The notes under the pieces are model-generated. The model ran no database searches and was not told where the DNA came from. It was given only the letters and a program-made list of their open reading frames with translations. A DNA stretch of 64,000 nt from CAIVAT01 sp037137455 (lineage in GTDB: Bacteria; Bacteroidota; Bacteroidia; Bacteroidales; FEN-979). Positions 1-8,758 of the stretch are shown in pieces. A program made the translations under genes and the position numbers. Position 1 is the first letter of the stretch. The number at the start of each line of letters is the position of its first letter. Location of the stretch: assembly GCA_037137455.1 (NCBI GenBank), contig JBAXKG010000001.1, positions 1 to 64,000 on the forward strand, given 5' to 3'.

Positions 1-62
1 AAAAGAAGATAAATTATTTTATTATTAACAATAACAGGTAGTTAGAAAGAAAGGAAGGATAA

Positions 63-1466
63 TTACTTTCCCACGCAAAACCTACTGAAAATATTGCCAA
101 GTATCTCGTCAGTTGTGATTTCACCGGTTATCTCCCCAAGGTAATAAAGCGCTTTACGAATGTCAATGGTCAGCAGGTCAGGTGATATACCTTCCTGCAG
201 GCCGGTTCTGACGCTCAGAATCGAATCAAGCGCCTTTTGAAGCGCTTCGTAATGCCTGGAATTCGATACAATAGTCTTATCCGAAATTTTGGTCTCTTCG
301 ACTACCAGCTGCAAATGCTCAGCAATTAAATGAATGTTCTCTTTCCTTTTTCCCGATACAAAGATAGTTTCATGCTCCACAAATTCTTTAAACCCTTTTG
401 GAAGGGATTTCAACTTATCCATTTTGTTACCAATCAGAATCAGATTCCGTGATTTATCTTCGGTTATTTCCTTGAATTCTGATAAGGCCTCCATTACATC
501 CTCAAAGGATTGTTCAGTTACATCGAAAACATATAAAATTATTGCTGCATCGCTGATTTTCTCCCATGTTCGCTCAATGCCAATGGATTCGATTTTATCC
601 TCTGCAGCCCTTAAACCAGCCGTATCGATGAACCTGAAACTGTACCCGCCAATTACAATAGTATCTTCGATGGCATCCCTGGTTGTTCCCGGAATTTCAG
701 AAACAATGGCCTTTTCCTCATTCAGAATGGCGTTGAGCAAAGTGGATTTTCCTACATTTGGCTTACCTATTATGGCTACAGGGATACCATTTTTTATGAC
801 ATTTCCCAGGCTGAATGACGAAACCAGAACAGTCAATTCTTCCTCTAACCGGTCAAGAAGGATATTCAGGTCGGCCCTGTCGGCAAAAATCATATGCTCC
901 TCGCTGAAATCAAGCTCAAGTTCAATAAGTGATGTAAACTCAATAAGTGATTGCCTTAACGCGCTGATTTTTTTTGAAAAACCACCCCGCATCTGCTGAA
1001 TTGCCAAATCATGAGAAGATCCTGAATGTGATGAAATCAGGTCGGCAACAGCCTCGGCCTGCGAAAGATCGAATTTCCTGTTCATGAATGCCCTGAGAGT
1101 AAATTCACCGGGCTTTGCCAGCCTCAACCCGCATGAAAGTAAAAGCTCAAGCGTTTTCTGCTGAATATATACCGATCCATGGCATGAAATCTCGATCACA
1201 TCTTCACCGGTATATGAGTGAGGAGCCCTGAAAAGGCTTATAAGTACTTCATCAAGTATTGATTCTTCAGTTCCTAAAATACCCAGGTGGATCGTATGAG
1301 ACCCGGCAGTTTTAATATCCAGGTTTTTTTCAGCAGGTTTGAATATACTACTTATCACCTCAAACGAGGCCTGACCTGAAAGTCTGATTACCGCAATGGC
1401 TCCCATTCCGGGAGCAGTTGATATTGCACAGATTGTATCGGTTGTTGAGATGATGCTCATCGACAA
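63..1466 (-). CDS. mnmE: tRNA modification GTPase MnmE
   Basis: Cytosolic GTPase that, with MnmG, installs the carboxymethylaminomethyl group on wobble U34 of some tRNAs. The 467-residue length is normal. Visible parts: N-terminal formyl-THF-binding domain (about 1-125), a helical domain interrupted by the G domain, P-loop GKPNVGKS (about 234-241), switch motif GTTRD (260-264), DTAGLR (281-286), NKMD further on, and the C-terminal FCVGK with the conserved Cys. Two Met codons lie close together at the start (residues 1 and 3) and either could initiate. It diverges from sucD across a 190-base AT-rich gap. Identification is secure. Confidence 0.97.
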   Translation of the reverse strand: MSMSIISTTDTICAISTAPGMGAIAVIRLSGQASFEVISSIFKPAEKNLDIKTAGSHTIHLGILGTEESILDEVLISLFRAPHSYTGEDVIEISCHGSVYIQQKTLELLLSCGLRLAKPGEFTLRAFMNRKFDLSQAEAVADLISSHSGSSHDLAIQQMRGGFSKKISALRQSLIEFTSLIELELDFSEEHMIFADRADLNILLDRLEEELTVLVSSFSLGNVIKNGIPVAIIGKPNVGKSTLLNAILNEEKAIVSEIPGTTRDAIEDTIVIGGYSFRFIDTAGLRAAEDKIESIGIERTWEKISDAAIILYVFDVTEQSFEDVMEALSEFKEITEDKSRNLILIGNKMDKLKSLPKGFKEFVEHETIFVSGKRKENIHLIAEHLQLVVEETKISDKTIVSNSRHYEALQKALDSILSVRTGLQEGISPDLLTIDIRKALYYLGEITGEITTDEILGNIFSRFCVGK

Positions 1467-1538
1467 CGAAATTACGGCCTTTCTCTAATGAACAAAACAA
1501 TTATTTCAATAATTATTTTTCTTTTTTCCAAAAGGGTC

Positions 1539-1546
1539 TACCTTTG
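1539..1546 (+). promoter_or_regulatory. Putative -7 box of sucD promoter (TACCTTTG)
   Basis: Matches the Bacteroidota -7 consensus TAnnTTTG exactly and lies about 110 bases before the sucD ATG. The position 19 bases upstream reads TTTT rather than TTTG, so the -33 element is weak. The leader between box and ATG is AT-rich with no hairpin I recognise. Confidence 0.4.
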
Positions 1547-1656
1547 AAATTCAGAATTCAGTGTTTTTATATGGGATTAAATATCAGGTCAGAAAATTAG
1601 AAATGGTATAATAATTAATTTGTCATTAGTCAGTAGTAATTTGTAATTTAAAGAAT

Positions 1657-2529
1657 ATGAGTATATTAGTAAATAAAGATTCCATTGTAATTGTTCAGGG
1701 TATCACCGGCCACGAAGGCTCCTTTCATGCCGAACAGATGATAGAATATGGTACCAACATTGCTGGTGGTGTAACCCCAGGTAAAGGAGGTATGATTCAT
1801 CTTGGCCGCCCGGTATTTAATACTGTGGCTGAGGCGGTTAAAGCTACAGGCGCCAATGTTTCAATCATTTTTGTTCCGCCACCCCTGGCAACTGATGCCA
1901 TTCTGGAGGCGGCCGATGCCGGAATTGAACTTATCGTATGCATAACAGAAGGGATCCCTGTCAGGGATATGATTCCTGTAAAAGAATACCTTGACTCTCG
2001 TAATGTACGTATGATCGGTCCGAATTGCCCTGGAATCATTACCCCACCAAGTACAAAGATCGGGATCATGCCGGGATTTATTCATAAAGCCGGTTGCATT
2101 GGCATTGTTTCACGCTCAGGTACATTATCTTACGAAGCAGTTGACCAGATTACCAAGGTTGGATTGGGACAAACCACCATGATTGGTGTGGGAGGCGATC
2201 CCATTCCCGGTACAACCATCCTCGATGCTGTGCAGCTATTTATGGATGATAAGGAAACTAAAGGAATTATTATGATCGGCGAAATCGGAGGCAACATGGA
2301 AACCGATGCCGGTTATTGGATTCAAAAGTATGGCACCAAACCGGTGGTCAGTTTTATCGCCGGGGCAACAGCGCCAAAAGGCCGTACAATGGGTCACGCA
2401 GGTGCGATCGTTGGCGGAAAATCAGATACCGCCGAAGCCAAGAAGGAAATACTTAGAGAATGTGGGGTTCGTGTAGTCGATTCGCCAGCCGACCTGGGGG
2501 TGGCAATGTTGGAAGCGCTGAACTTTTAA
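1657..2529 (+). CDS. sucD: Succinyl-CoA synthetase alpha subunit
   Basis: TCA-cycle enzyme subunit that carries the phosphohistidine and binds CoA; it interconverts succinyl-CoA and succinate with NTP formation. The 290-residue length is standard. Seen: N-terminal CoA-binding Rossmann region starting ITGHEGSFH (16-24), GPNCPGI (121-127), SRSGTLSYE (152-160) and the active-site motif MGHAGA with His247. The beta subunit gene sucC is not adjacent: the upstream neighbour is divergent mnmE and the downstream one is convergent. The stop codon overlaps the stop of the next, convergent gene by four bases. Confidence 0.97.
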   Translation: MSILVNKDSIVIVQGITGHEGSFHAEQMIEYGTNIAGGVTPGKGGMIHLGRPVFNTVAEAVKATGANVSIIFVPPPLATDAILEAADAGIELIVCITEGIPVRDMIPVKEYLDSRNVRMIGPNCPGIITPPSTKIGIMPGFIHKAGCIGIVSRSGTLSYEAVDQITKVGLGQTTMIGVGGDPIPGTTILDAVQLFMDDKETKGIIMIGEIGGNMETDAGYWIQKYGTKPVVSFIAGATAPKGRTMGHAGAIVGGKSDTAEAKKEILRECGVRVVDSPADLGVAMLEALNF

Positions 2530-3935
2530 TTCTTTTTGACGTATTCATAAGCCCCCAGATCAGGCAATGATCCGCGATCATTACCCCGTATATCAAATGG
2601 AATGCCCAATGTCGCCCCGATATTTATTGCCGGAGACAGGCTGTCAATCTGGTAGTTGAGTTTCTGGATATCGACAAACCGGGGATCCTTATTAACGATA
2701 CAATCGATAAATTTAACCGGATTAGTGGCTTTCAACCTGGTTTTCAGAATAGCATGGTCGAAAGTATACTCAAATGCTACAGAAGCGATAGAATCAAGCA
2801 TGATTTCCTCCTCATTGGAACCATAAAGAATAACGTTGCCAAAGTAAGCTTTCAACAATGGGTTGGATATTTTCTTTCCGGTTGTATCATAACTGTAATT
2901 GCTGAGATAAATTGATGGGGCATTCCGGACCGAAGATGACCAGAAATTCCCGACAGTTAATTGTCTGAAATCATAACTGCCGCCATAGTTGAGATCCACA
3001 CAGGAACCACCGCAATCGCCGATCACACAATTCACCGATGTTATTGAGCTGCCATATGAAAAAATGCCGGCCGATGTCATGTTTTGAATTATGGAATTGA
3101 TGATCGTAAGCATCGGTGTTTCCTGGATTCCCAGAGAATCAACCACGAAACCAAACGATCCGTTTTTGGTGTATAAGTAGTTTATTTCATGGTTTTTACT
3201 TCCCTGTTCAAGAAAAATGCCTCCCCACTGACCTGGAAGGTCTTTGTAAAAAGGGTCCATGCGGTCGCCCTGGAAACGAACAGGGTGGTCAAGAGTTCCT
3301 GGAATTTTCAAAGTTGACAGGAACGAAACAGCCATATAAGCATCCTTGTGAAAATAAACCTTTGTTCCTGGCATAATGGTCAGCGAGGAGTTTGTATCAA
3401 TGCGAATGGATCCGTATATTACATGTGCTCTCAGGCTGTCCCAGATAATATTACCTTTTAATTTTGCTTTGCGATAAAAAATAGCGTCTTTTCCCCAAGC
3501 AACAAGCTTCACATTCTGCAGGCCCCCGTTTGTGCTGAATTCGATGGAATCACTTACCACATATGGAATACTTTGGTTATTCGGATCAATTGTGACCCGC
3601 ACAAATATGTAGAGGCTGTCATCGCCTGCAATTTCGAGGTCTGTCGCGCTTACGGCCGGCGTACCGTTAATATTTAATCGGAACGGGGAACTCACACCGC
3701 CAGCAAGCCTCACATTAGAAACGCTGACCCTGTTTTTATTTGGGTTATAAATAACCAGCCGCTTGGTGATTGAGCCTGCTGTTGAAAAAACAGTATCAAA
3801 GAAAACTGTATCGGTCGAAAAAGAAAGCTGTAAACCTGGACTTGTGTCAACTTTATCTTTTTTTCGGCAGGAAAAAATAAATATCGATAAAAAACATATT
3901 AATAAAAAAAAGAAAAACTTTAAAAAGCGAATCAT
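2526..3935 (-). CDS. Lipoprotein with right-handed beta-helix / DIGAYEY-type C-terminus
   Basis: A 469-residue predicted lipoprotein: hydrophobic N-terminus (residues 4-21) and lipobox FSC with Cys23, followed by KK. The body has Asn/Gly-rich beta repeats (about 165-400) resembling a pectate-lyase-like parallel beta-helix. The C-terminus carries SPAINIG, DIRGNDRG and LGAYEY, the signature often annotated as choice-of-anchor Q or parallel beta-helix domain in Bacteroidota surface proteins. No catalytic residues can be assigned and the function is unknown; a surface or periplasmic polysaccharide-binding role is only a guess. Convergent with sucD, sharing four bases. Confidence 0.75.
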   Translation of the reverse strand: MIRFLKFFFFLLICFLSIFIFSCRKKDKVDTSPGLQLSFSTDTVFFDTVFSTAGSITKRLVIYNPNKNRVSVSNVRLAGGVSSPFRLNINGTPAVSATDLEIAGDDSLYIFVRVTIDPNNQSIPYVVSDSIEFSTNGGLQNVKLVAWGKDAIFYRKAKLKGNIIWDSLRAHVIYGSIRIDTNSSLTIMPGTKVYFHKDAYMAVSFLSTLKIPGTLDHPVRFQGDRMDPFYKDLPGQWGGIFLEQGSKNHEINYLYTKNGSFGFVVDSLGIQETPMLTIINSIIQNMTSAGIFSYGSSITSVNCVIGDCGGSCVDLNYGGSYDFRQLTVGNFWSSSVRNAPSIYLSNYSYDTTGKKISNPLLKAYFGNVILYGSNEEEIMLDSIASVAFEYTFDHAILKTRLKATNPVKFIDCIVNKDPRFVDIQKLNYQIDSLSPAINIGATLGIPFDIRGNDRGSLPDLGAYEYVKKN

Positions 3936-4010
3936 ATATCTGTTTTAGGCCGCCAAAATTAAGTAATTATTAACTTTTATTTAGACTAACGATGAAAGCA
4001 GGGAAAATTG

Positions 4011-4018
4011 TACCTTTG
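4011..4018 (+). promoter_or_regulatory. Putative -7 box of glucan operon promoter (TACCTTTG)
   Basis: Exact TAnnTTTG match 53 bases before the debranching-enzyme ATG, the only good box in the 136-base gap. No clear -33 TTTG is seen at 19-20 bases. It would drive the four-gene alpha-glucan operon to about 13.0 kb. Confidence 0.5.
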
Positions 4019-4071
4019 CAAATCATTATTTTAGCCCTATATTTGGAAAATTGTAATGAAAATCAAGCAAG

Positions 4072-6015
4072 ATGAGTTACATCAATTTTGATAAAGGCCA
4101 ACTGGTAAATTTAGAATACTCCTTAAGCCGCGAACTTTTGCGATCCAACAGGGCAGGGGCTTACGCGAACTCAACAATTATTAATTGTAATACACGTAAA
4201 TACCATGGGATGCTTGTTACTATGCAACCTGGTATTGATCATGAAAATCATGTGCTTCTGTCTTCTTTGGATGAAACAGTGATACAGATGGATTCTGAGT
4301 TCAACCTGGGAATTCATAAATATCCTGGTGGAGTCTACAACCCCAAGGGTCATAAGTATCTGAGGGACTTTTCTACCGAACCTTTTCCTAAAATGACCTA
4401 TCGCGTGGGAGGGGTCATTCTTTCCAAAGAGATGGTATTTACGACACGTGAAGACAGGATGCTAATAAAATATACTTTGGTTGATGCACATTCTCCAACG
4501 AAATTGAGGCTGAAACCTTTTCTTGCATTCCGGAATATCCACGCTTTAAGCAAGGAAAATATCTTTGCTGATAAGAAGTACGAAAAAGTCAGGCATGGCA
4601 TTAAAGTTCGTATGTATCAGGGTTATACGGACCTTTTTATGCAGATTTCGAAGCAAAATGAATATACTCATGTGCCTGATTGGTATTATAGTATTGAATA
4701 CCAGGAAGAAATGGATAGGGGTTATGATTACCAGGAGGACCTTTATATCCCCGGTTTTTTTGAATTTGACATAAAAAAAGGGGAAAGTGTTTTTTTTGTG
4801 GCTGGAACGAGGGAAATTAATCCTGCTTCAATAAGGCGCACATTTTCTGCTGAGTCTGAAAAGAGGATTCCGCGTAATAATTTCGACAATTGCCTGATCA
4901 ATTCAGCTCAACAATTTATTGTAAGGAAAGGAAAATGTACTGAGGTACTCGCAGGATTTCCATGGTTTGGGCGATCGGGACGTAGTACTTTTATCTCTCT
5001 TCCCGGACTAACACTTGTTAATGGTGACATTGCAACGTGTAAGAATGTAATTGATACTATGGTTAGTGAGATGAAAGGCCCGCTTTTCCCTAATCATGGT
5101 AATGGAAATAATACCACTTACAATTCTGCGGATACATCCTTATGGTTTTTTTGGGCGCTTCAGCAATATGCAGAGTTTACGGGTGATAAAAAGAAAATTT
5201 GGAAAGAGTATGGCAAAAAAATGAAGATCATTCTCGATGGATATCGTCGCGGCGCCGACTTTAATATTCATATGGATTCTGATGGATTGATCTTTGCCGG
5301 CATACCTGGAATTGCCCTTACATGGATGGATGCCGTTGCATATGGCAAACCTGTCACTCCAAGAATTGGCAAAACGGTTGAGGTAAATGCCTTGTGGTAT
5401 AATGCCATTTGCTTTAGCATTGAGGTTGCCGGACTTGCTGGTGATACTGCTTTTTGTAAGAAATGGGTGGATGTTGCAAACCAGGTACCTGTTTCATTTT
5501 TAGCTGCATTCTGGAGCCCCGAAAAACATTACCTGGCCGATTATATTGATGGTGAGTACAAAGACTGGGCAGTAAGACCCAATATGGTAATCGTTGCATC
5601 CATGCCGTATAGCCCGGTTAGCGAAGAGATCAGGAAAGAGGTATTGAGCCGGGTTAAGCAGGAACTTTTAACCCCGCGTGGACTTCGCACCCTGACACCT
5701 AAAAGTCCCGTTTATAAGGGATCATATTCAGGCAATACTTCCGAAAGGGAAGCTGCCTATCATCAGGGAACTGTCTCCCCGTGGTTACTCAGCCATTTCG
5801 TTGAAGGATACCTTGCAATTCATGGTAAGAGTGGCCTGTCATTGATTAAATCATTGCACGAAGGATTTGAATCTGTAATGACTGAACATGGAATTGGTAC
5901 AATATCCGAAATTTATGACGGAGATCCACCACATACAGCCAGGGGCGCTATTTCACAGGCCTCGTCAGTTGCCGGATTACTTCGTATAGGTTATCTGATA
6001 AAAAAATATAGCTGA
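4072..6015 (+). CDS. Glycogen debranching enzyme (amylo-alpha-1,6-glucosidase, GH133)
   Basis: Cytosolic hydrolase that removes alpha-1,6 branch stubs from glycogen. The 647-residue protein has the bacterial/archaeal debranching N-terminal domain (about 15-240, including RKYHGML and the LSSLDE region) and the C-terminal (alpha/alpha)6-barrel domain (about 270-640) with GFPWFGRSGR, YNSADTSLWFFWALQQY, LTWMDA and VEVNALWYNA, typical of GH133 amylo-alpha-1,6-glucosidases. First gene of a same-strand operon; the next gene starts 51 bases later, after a heptamer repeat. The same gene order (debranching enzyme, GT4, GH57) is known from Bacteroides genomes, which supports a role in storage glucan metabolism. 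Confidence 0.93.
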   Translation: MSYINFDKGQLVNLEYSLSRELLRSNRAGAYANSTIINCNTRKYHGMLVTMQPGIDHENHVLLSSLDETVIQMDSEFNLGIHKYPGGVYNPKGHKYLRDFSTEPFPKMTYRVGGVILSKEMVFTTREDRMLIKYTLVDAHSPTKLRLKPFLAFRNIHALSKENIFADKKYEKVRHGIKVRMYQGYTDLFMQISKQNEYTHVPDWYYSIEYQEEMDRGYDYQEDLYIPGFFEFDIKKGESVFFVAGTREINPASIRRTFSAESEKRIPRNNFDNCLINSAQQFIVRKGKCTEVLAGFPWFGRSGRSTFISLPGLTLVNGDIATCKNVIDTMVSEMKGPLFPNHGNGNNTTYNSADTSLWFFWALQQYAEFTGDKKKIWKEYGKKMKIILDGYRRGADFNIHMDSDGLIFAGIPGIALTWMDAVAYGKPVTPRIGKTVEVNALWYNAICFSIEVAGLAGDTAFCKKWVDVANQVPVSFLAAFWSPEKHYLADYIDGEYKDWAVRPNMVIVASMPYSPVSEEIRKEVLSRVKQELLTPRGLRTLTPKSPVYKGSYSGNTSEREAAYHQGTVSPWLLSHFVEGYLAIHGKSGLSLIKSLHEGFESVMTEHGIGTISEIYDGDPPHTARGAISQASSVAGLLRIGYLIKKYS

Positions 6016-6037
6016 TTCCTTTAATGGAATAAATCAA

Positions 6038-6064
6038 AAATCGTAAATCGTAAATCGTAAATTG
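6038..6064 (+). repeat. Tandem heptamer repeat (AAATCGT x3 plus partial copy)
   Basis: Three perfect copies of AAATCGT followed by AAATTG fill the gap between the debranching enzyme and the GT4 gene and end two bases before its ATG. Similar short tandem runs are common between Bacteroidota genes. It lies in the position where a ribosome binding site would be. Confidence 0.85.
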
Positions 6065-6066
6065 AA

Positions 6067-7353
6067 ATGCGTGTTTTAATGTTTGGGTGGGAATTTCCCC
6101 CACATATAACCGGAGGATTGGGAACAGCCTGTTTTGGCTTAACAAAAGGCCTGGTCAAGCAAGGTGTTGAAGTAATCTTCGTTGTCCCCAAAGCTTTTGG
6201 CGATGAGACCAAAGATGGATTTCGCCTGGTAAACGCCAGCGATGTCACACTTGATTTCACCCAAGCCTTGACCAAAGACCACTGGGAAAGGATTCAGTTT
6301 TTGGAAATTGGATCTAACCTCGTTCCCTATCTTGACCCCGAAGAGTTTGAAATGGTTGTTAACAGAGACCAGATGACTGTAATACAGGATCAGCAATCTG
6401 TTTTTTCCAAACAATATTCATTTTCAGGAAAATATGGCCCTAACCTGATGCAGGAAGTATCCCGATATGCTTTGGTGGCATCGTCAATTGCTTCAGCCAA
6501 CACGTTCGATGTTATTCATGCCCATGACTGGCTGACATATCCGGCGGGAATTGCTGCGAAAAAGATTTCTGGCAAGCCTCTCGTAGTCCATGTTCATGCA
6601 ACTGAATTTGATCGTTCAGGTGAAAATGTCAACCAGCCGGTTTATGATATAGAGCGACAGGGAATGACTGAGGCCGATCTTGTGATTACCGTCAGCAATC
6701 TTACTCGTCAAATCGTAATCGAGAAATATGGTATACCGCCTGAAAAGGTTATTACTGTTCACAATGCTGTTGAGCCTGTCGATCATCCCGAACTTGAAGG
6801 AGTTACCAAACATGTGAAAGAAAAGGTTGTTACCTTTTTGGGAAGGGTTACATATCAGAAAGGCCCTGATTATTTTGTTGAGGCAGCTCATAAAGTGTTA
6901 AAGAGAGATGGCAATGTGCGTTTCGTTATGGCTGGTTCGGGAGATCTGCTAAATCGTATGATACGCCGGGTTGCTAAACTAAAAATTGCAACCAAATTTC
7001 ATTTTACCGGATTCCTTGCAGGACCGGAAGTAGATACGATGTTTGCAATGAGTGATGTATACGTAATGCCATCTGTTTCCGAACCATTCGGGATCTCGCC
7101 GCTGGAAGCCATGAGATCTAATGTTCCCGTGGTCATTTCCAAACAATCGGGAGTTGCTGAAGTTTTACAGCATGCGCTGAAAGTCGATTTTTGGGATATC
7201 GATGCGCTGGCCGATGCCATTTATGGCATTCTCCATTATGAAGGCCTCAGTAAAATGTTTATTCGTTACGGCAAAACTGAAGTCGATAACCTGATTTGGG
7301 AAAATGCCGCCCTTAATATTTTAGAAGTATATAATAGAGCTGTTTATAAATGA
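6067..7353 (+). CDS. GT4 family glycosyltransferase (glycogen-synthase-like)
   Basis: A 428-residue GT-B glycosyltransferase. N-terminal domain: FGWEFPPHITGGLG (about 6-19), the glycine-rich loop typical of bacterial glycogen/starch synthase-like enzymes, and HAHDWLTYPAG near 155. C-terminal domain: FLGRVTYQKGPDYF, and the donor-binding E-x7-E motif in SEPFGISPLEAM. It probably transfers glucose from a nucleotide-glucose donor onto an alpha-glucan or a maltosyl acceptor; donor and acceptor cannot be read from the sequence. It is followed by the GH57 gene after four bases. In Bacteroides the equivalent gene sits between debranching enzyme and GH57 amylase. Confidence 0.88.
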   Translation: MRVLMFGWEFPPHITGGLGTACFGLTKGLVKQGVEVIFVVPKAFGDETKDGFRLVNASDVTLDFTQALTKDHWERIQFLEIGSNLVPYLDPEEFEMVVNRDQMTVIQDQQSVFSKQYSFSGKYGPNLMQEVSRYALVASSIASANTFDVIHAHDWLTYPAGIAAKKISGKPLVVHVHATEFDRSGENVNQPVYDIERQGMTEADLVITVSNLTRQIVIEKYGIPPEKVITVHNAVEPVDHPELEGVTKHVKEKVVTFLGRVTYQKGPDYFVEAAHKVLKRDGNVRFVMAGSGDLLNRMIRRVAKLKIATKFHFTGFLAGPEVDTMFAMSDVYVMPSVSEPFGISPLEAMRSNVPVVISKQSGVAEVLQHALKVDFWDIDALADAIYGILHYEGLSKMFIRYGKTEVDNLIWENAALNILEVYNRAVYK

Positions 7354-7357
7354 TCAT

Positions 7358-8755
7358 ATGAGATCCATCTGCCTTTATTTTCAAGTCCATCAGCCATTTC
7401 GCCTAAGGACTTACCGGTTTTTCAACATCGGACAAGATCATCATTATTATGATGATTATCAAAATCGCCATATCATTCGAAGGGTTGCAGAAAAATCTTA
7501 CCTTCCTGCCAATAACCTCATGCTCGGTTTGATAAGGGAGTTTGGAACGGCTTTTAAGGTAAGCTATTCAATTTCCGGCACAGCCCTTGAACAATTCCAA
7601 ACGCATGTTCCTGAGGTAATTAAAAGTTTTCAACAACTTGCTGATACGGGTCAGGTTGAATTTATTGCAGAAACTTATGCCCATTCACTTGCATCGCTTG
7701 GAAATAAAGATGAGTTTGTACGACAGGTTGAACTACATGCTTCATTGGTTGAAGAGTTGTTTGGAAAAAGACCAACGACTTTCAGGAATACCGAATTGAT
7801 ATACTCCGACAACATTGGTGAAATGGTTGCCGATATGGGTTTCCACACTATGCTTACTGAAGGCGCTAAACATGTTCTGGGATGGAAGAGCCCCAATTAC
7901 ATGTACTGCAATAAAATTAATCCAAAGTTGAAAGTTTTGTTGAGGAATTTTCGCCTCAGCGATGACCTCACCTTCCGGTTCTCAAACCAGGATTGGTCAG
8001 AATGGCCTTTGACAACAGAAAAATTCGTGAAATGGTTAAATAAAATTGAGAAGAACGAAGAGGTAGTCAATCTGTTTCTTGATTATGAGACCATAGGTGA
8101 ACATCAATGGAAGGAAACCGGAATATTTGACTTCTTTAAACATTTGCCCTCTGCGGTTTTCTCTAAGTCTGATTTCTCATTCAATACACCGGAACAATTA
8201 TATCATGAACTTCAACCCGTTGCTGCTATTTCTGTACCTCATCCCATTTCCTGGGCTGATGAAGAACGTGACCTTACAGCCTGGCTGGGCAATGAATTAC
8301 AGGATGAAGCATTTGGGAAATTATACTCCTATGAGGCAAAAATCAGAAATTGTCAAAATCCGCAACTATTAAAGGATTGGCTCTATCTTCAAACCAGCAA
8401 CCACTTCTATTATATGTGCACGAAATGGTTTTCAGCCGGTGAGGTACATAAGTATTTCAATCCCTATGGTTCCCCTTATGAGGCATTTATTAACTATATG
8501 AATGTGATTTCTGACTTTATGATCAGGGTTGACGAGAGTCTTAGCCAACTGCAAACTATAAAAACGGTAGAAAAAATTCTGCCATTATCTGAACCCAAAA
8601 CTGCAAAAGCCAAAAAAGTTTCTGTAAAGGCGAAAATTAAGCCTGAAAAAAAAATTAAACCCGCGGCAAAATTGAAGTCTTCGCCCGAAAAAGTGGTCAA
8701 AAAGACAGCAAAACCAAAAACCGGATCAGCAAAAGTTGTTAAAAAAGCAAAGTAA
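7358..8755 (+). CDS. GH57 alpha-amylase family protein with Lys-rich tail
   Basis: A 465-residue GH57 enzyme of the short Bacteroidota type. Seen: YFQVHQPFR at the N-terminus, the likely nucleophile Glu147 in FRNTELIYSD, and the likely acid/base Asp242 in FLDYETIGEH, matching the conserved GH57 regions. The catalytic part ends near residue 405. Residues about 418-465 form a low-complexity basic tail of alternating Lys, Ala, Pro, Val and Ser, resembling histone-H1-like tails and not part of the GH57 fold. Predicted to act on alpha-1,4 glucans in the cytosol (no signal peptide); a branching activity cannot be excluded. The next gene starts three bases downstream. Confidence 0.9.
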   Translation: MRSICLYFQVHQPFRLRTYRFFNIGQDHHYYDDYQNRHIIRRVAEKSYLPANNLMLGLIREFGTAFKVSYSISGTALEQFQTHVPEVIKSFQQLADTGQVEFIAETYAHSLASLGNKDEFVRQVELHASLVEELFGKRPTTFRNTELIYSDNIGEMVADMGFHTMLTEGAKHVLGWKSPNYMYCNKINPKLKVLLRNFRLSDDLTFRFSNQDWSEWPLTTEKFVKWLNKIEKNEEVVNLFLDYETIGEHQWKETGIFDFFKHLPSAVFSKSDFSFNTPEQLYHELQPVAAISVPHPISWADEERDLTAWLGNELQDEAFGKLYSYEAKIRNCQNPQLLKDWLYLQTSNHFYYMCTKWFSAGEVHKYFNPYGSPYEAFINYMNVISDFMIRVDESLSQLQTIKTVEKILPLSEPKTAKAKKVSVKAKIKPEKKIKPAAKLKSSPEKVVKKTAKPKTGSAKVVKKAK

Positions 8756-8758
8756 ACT

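Noticed and set aside
334..999. Long open frame on the plus strand opposite mnmE
   Set aside because: It lies wholly within mnmE on the other strand, and its product is Ser-rich low-complexity with no recognisable motif.
1499..1514. A/T palindrome AATTATT-TC-AATAATT between mnmE and sucD
   Set aside because: All-A/T short inverted repeats are expected by chance in AT-rich DNA, and no T-run or operator context is present.
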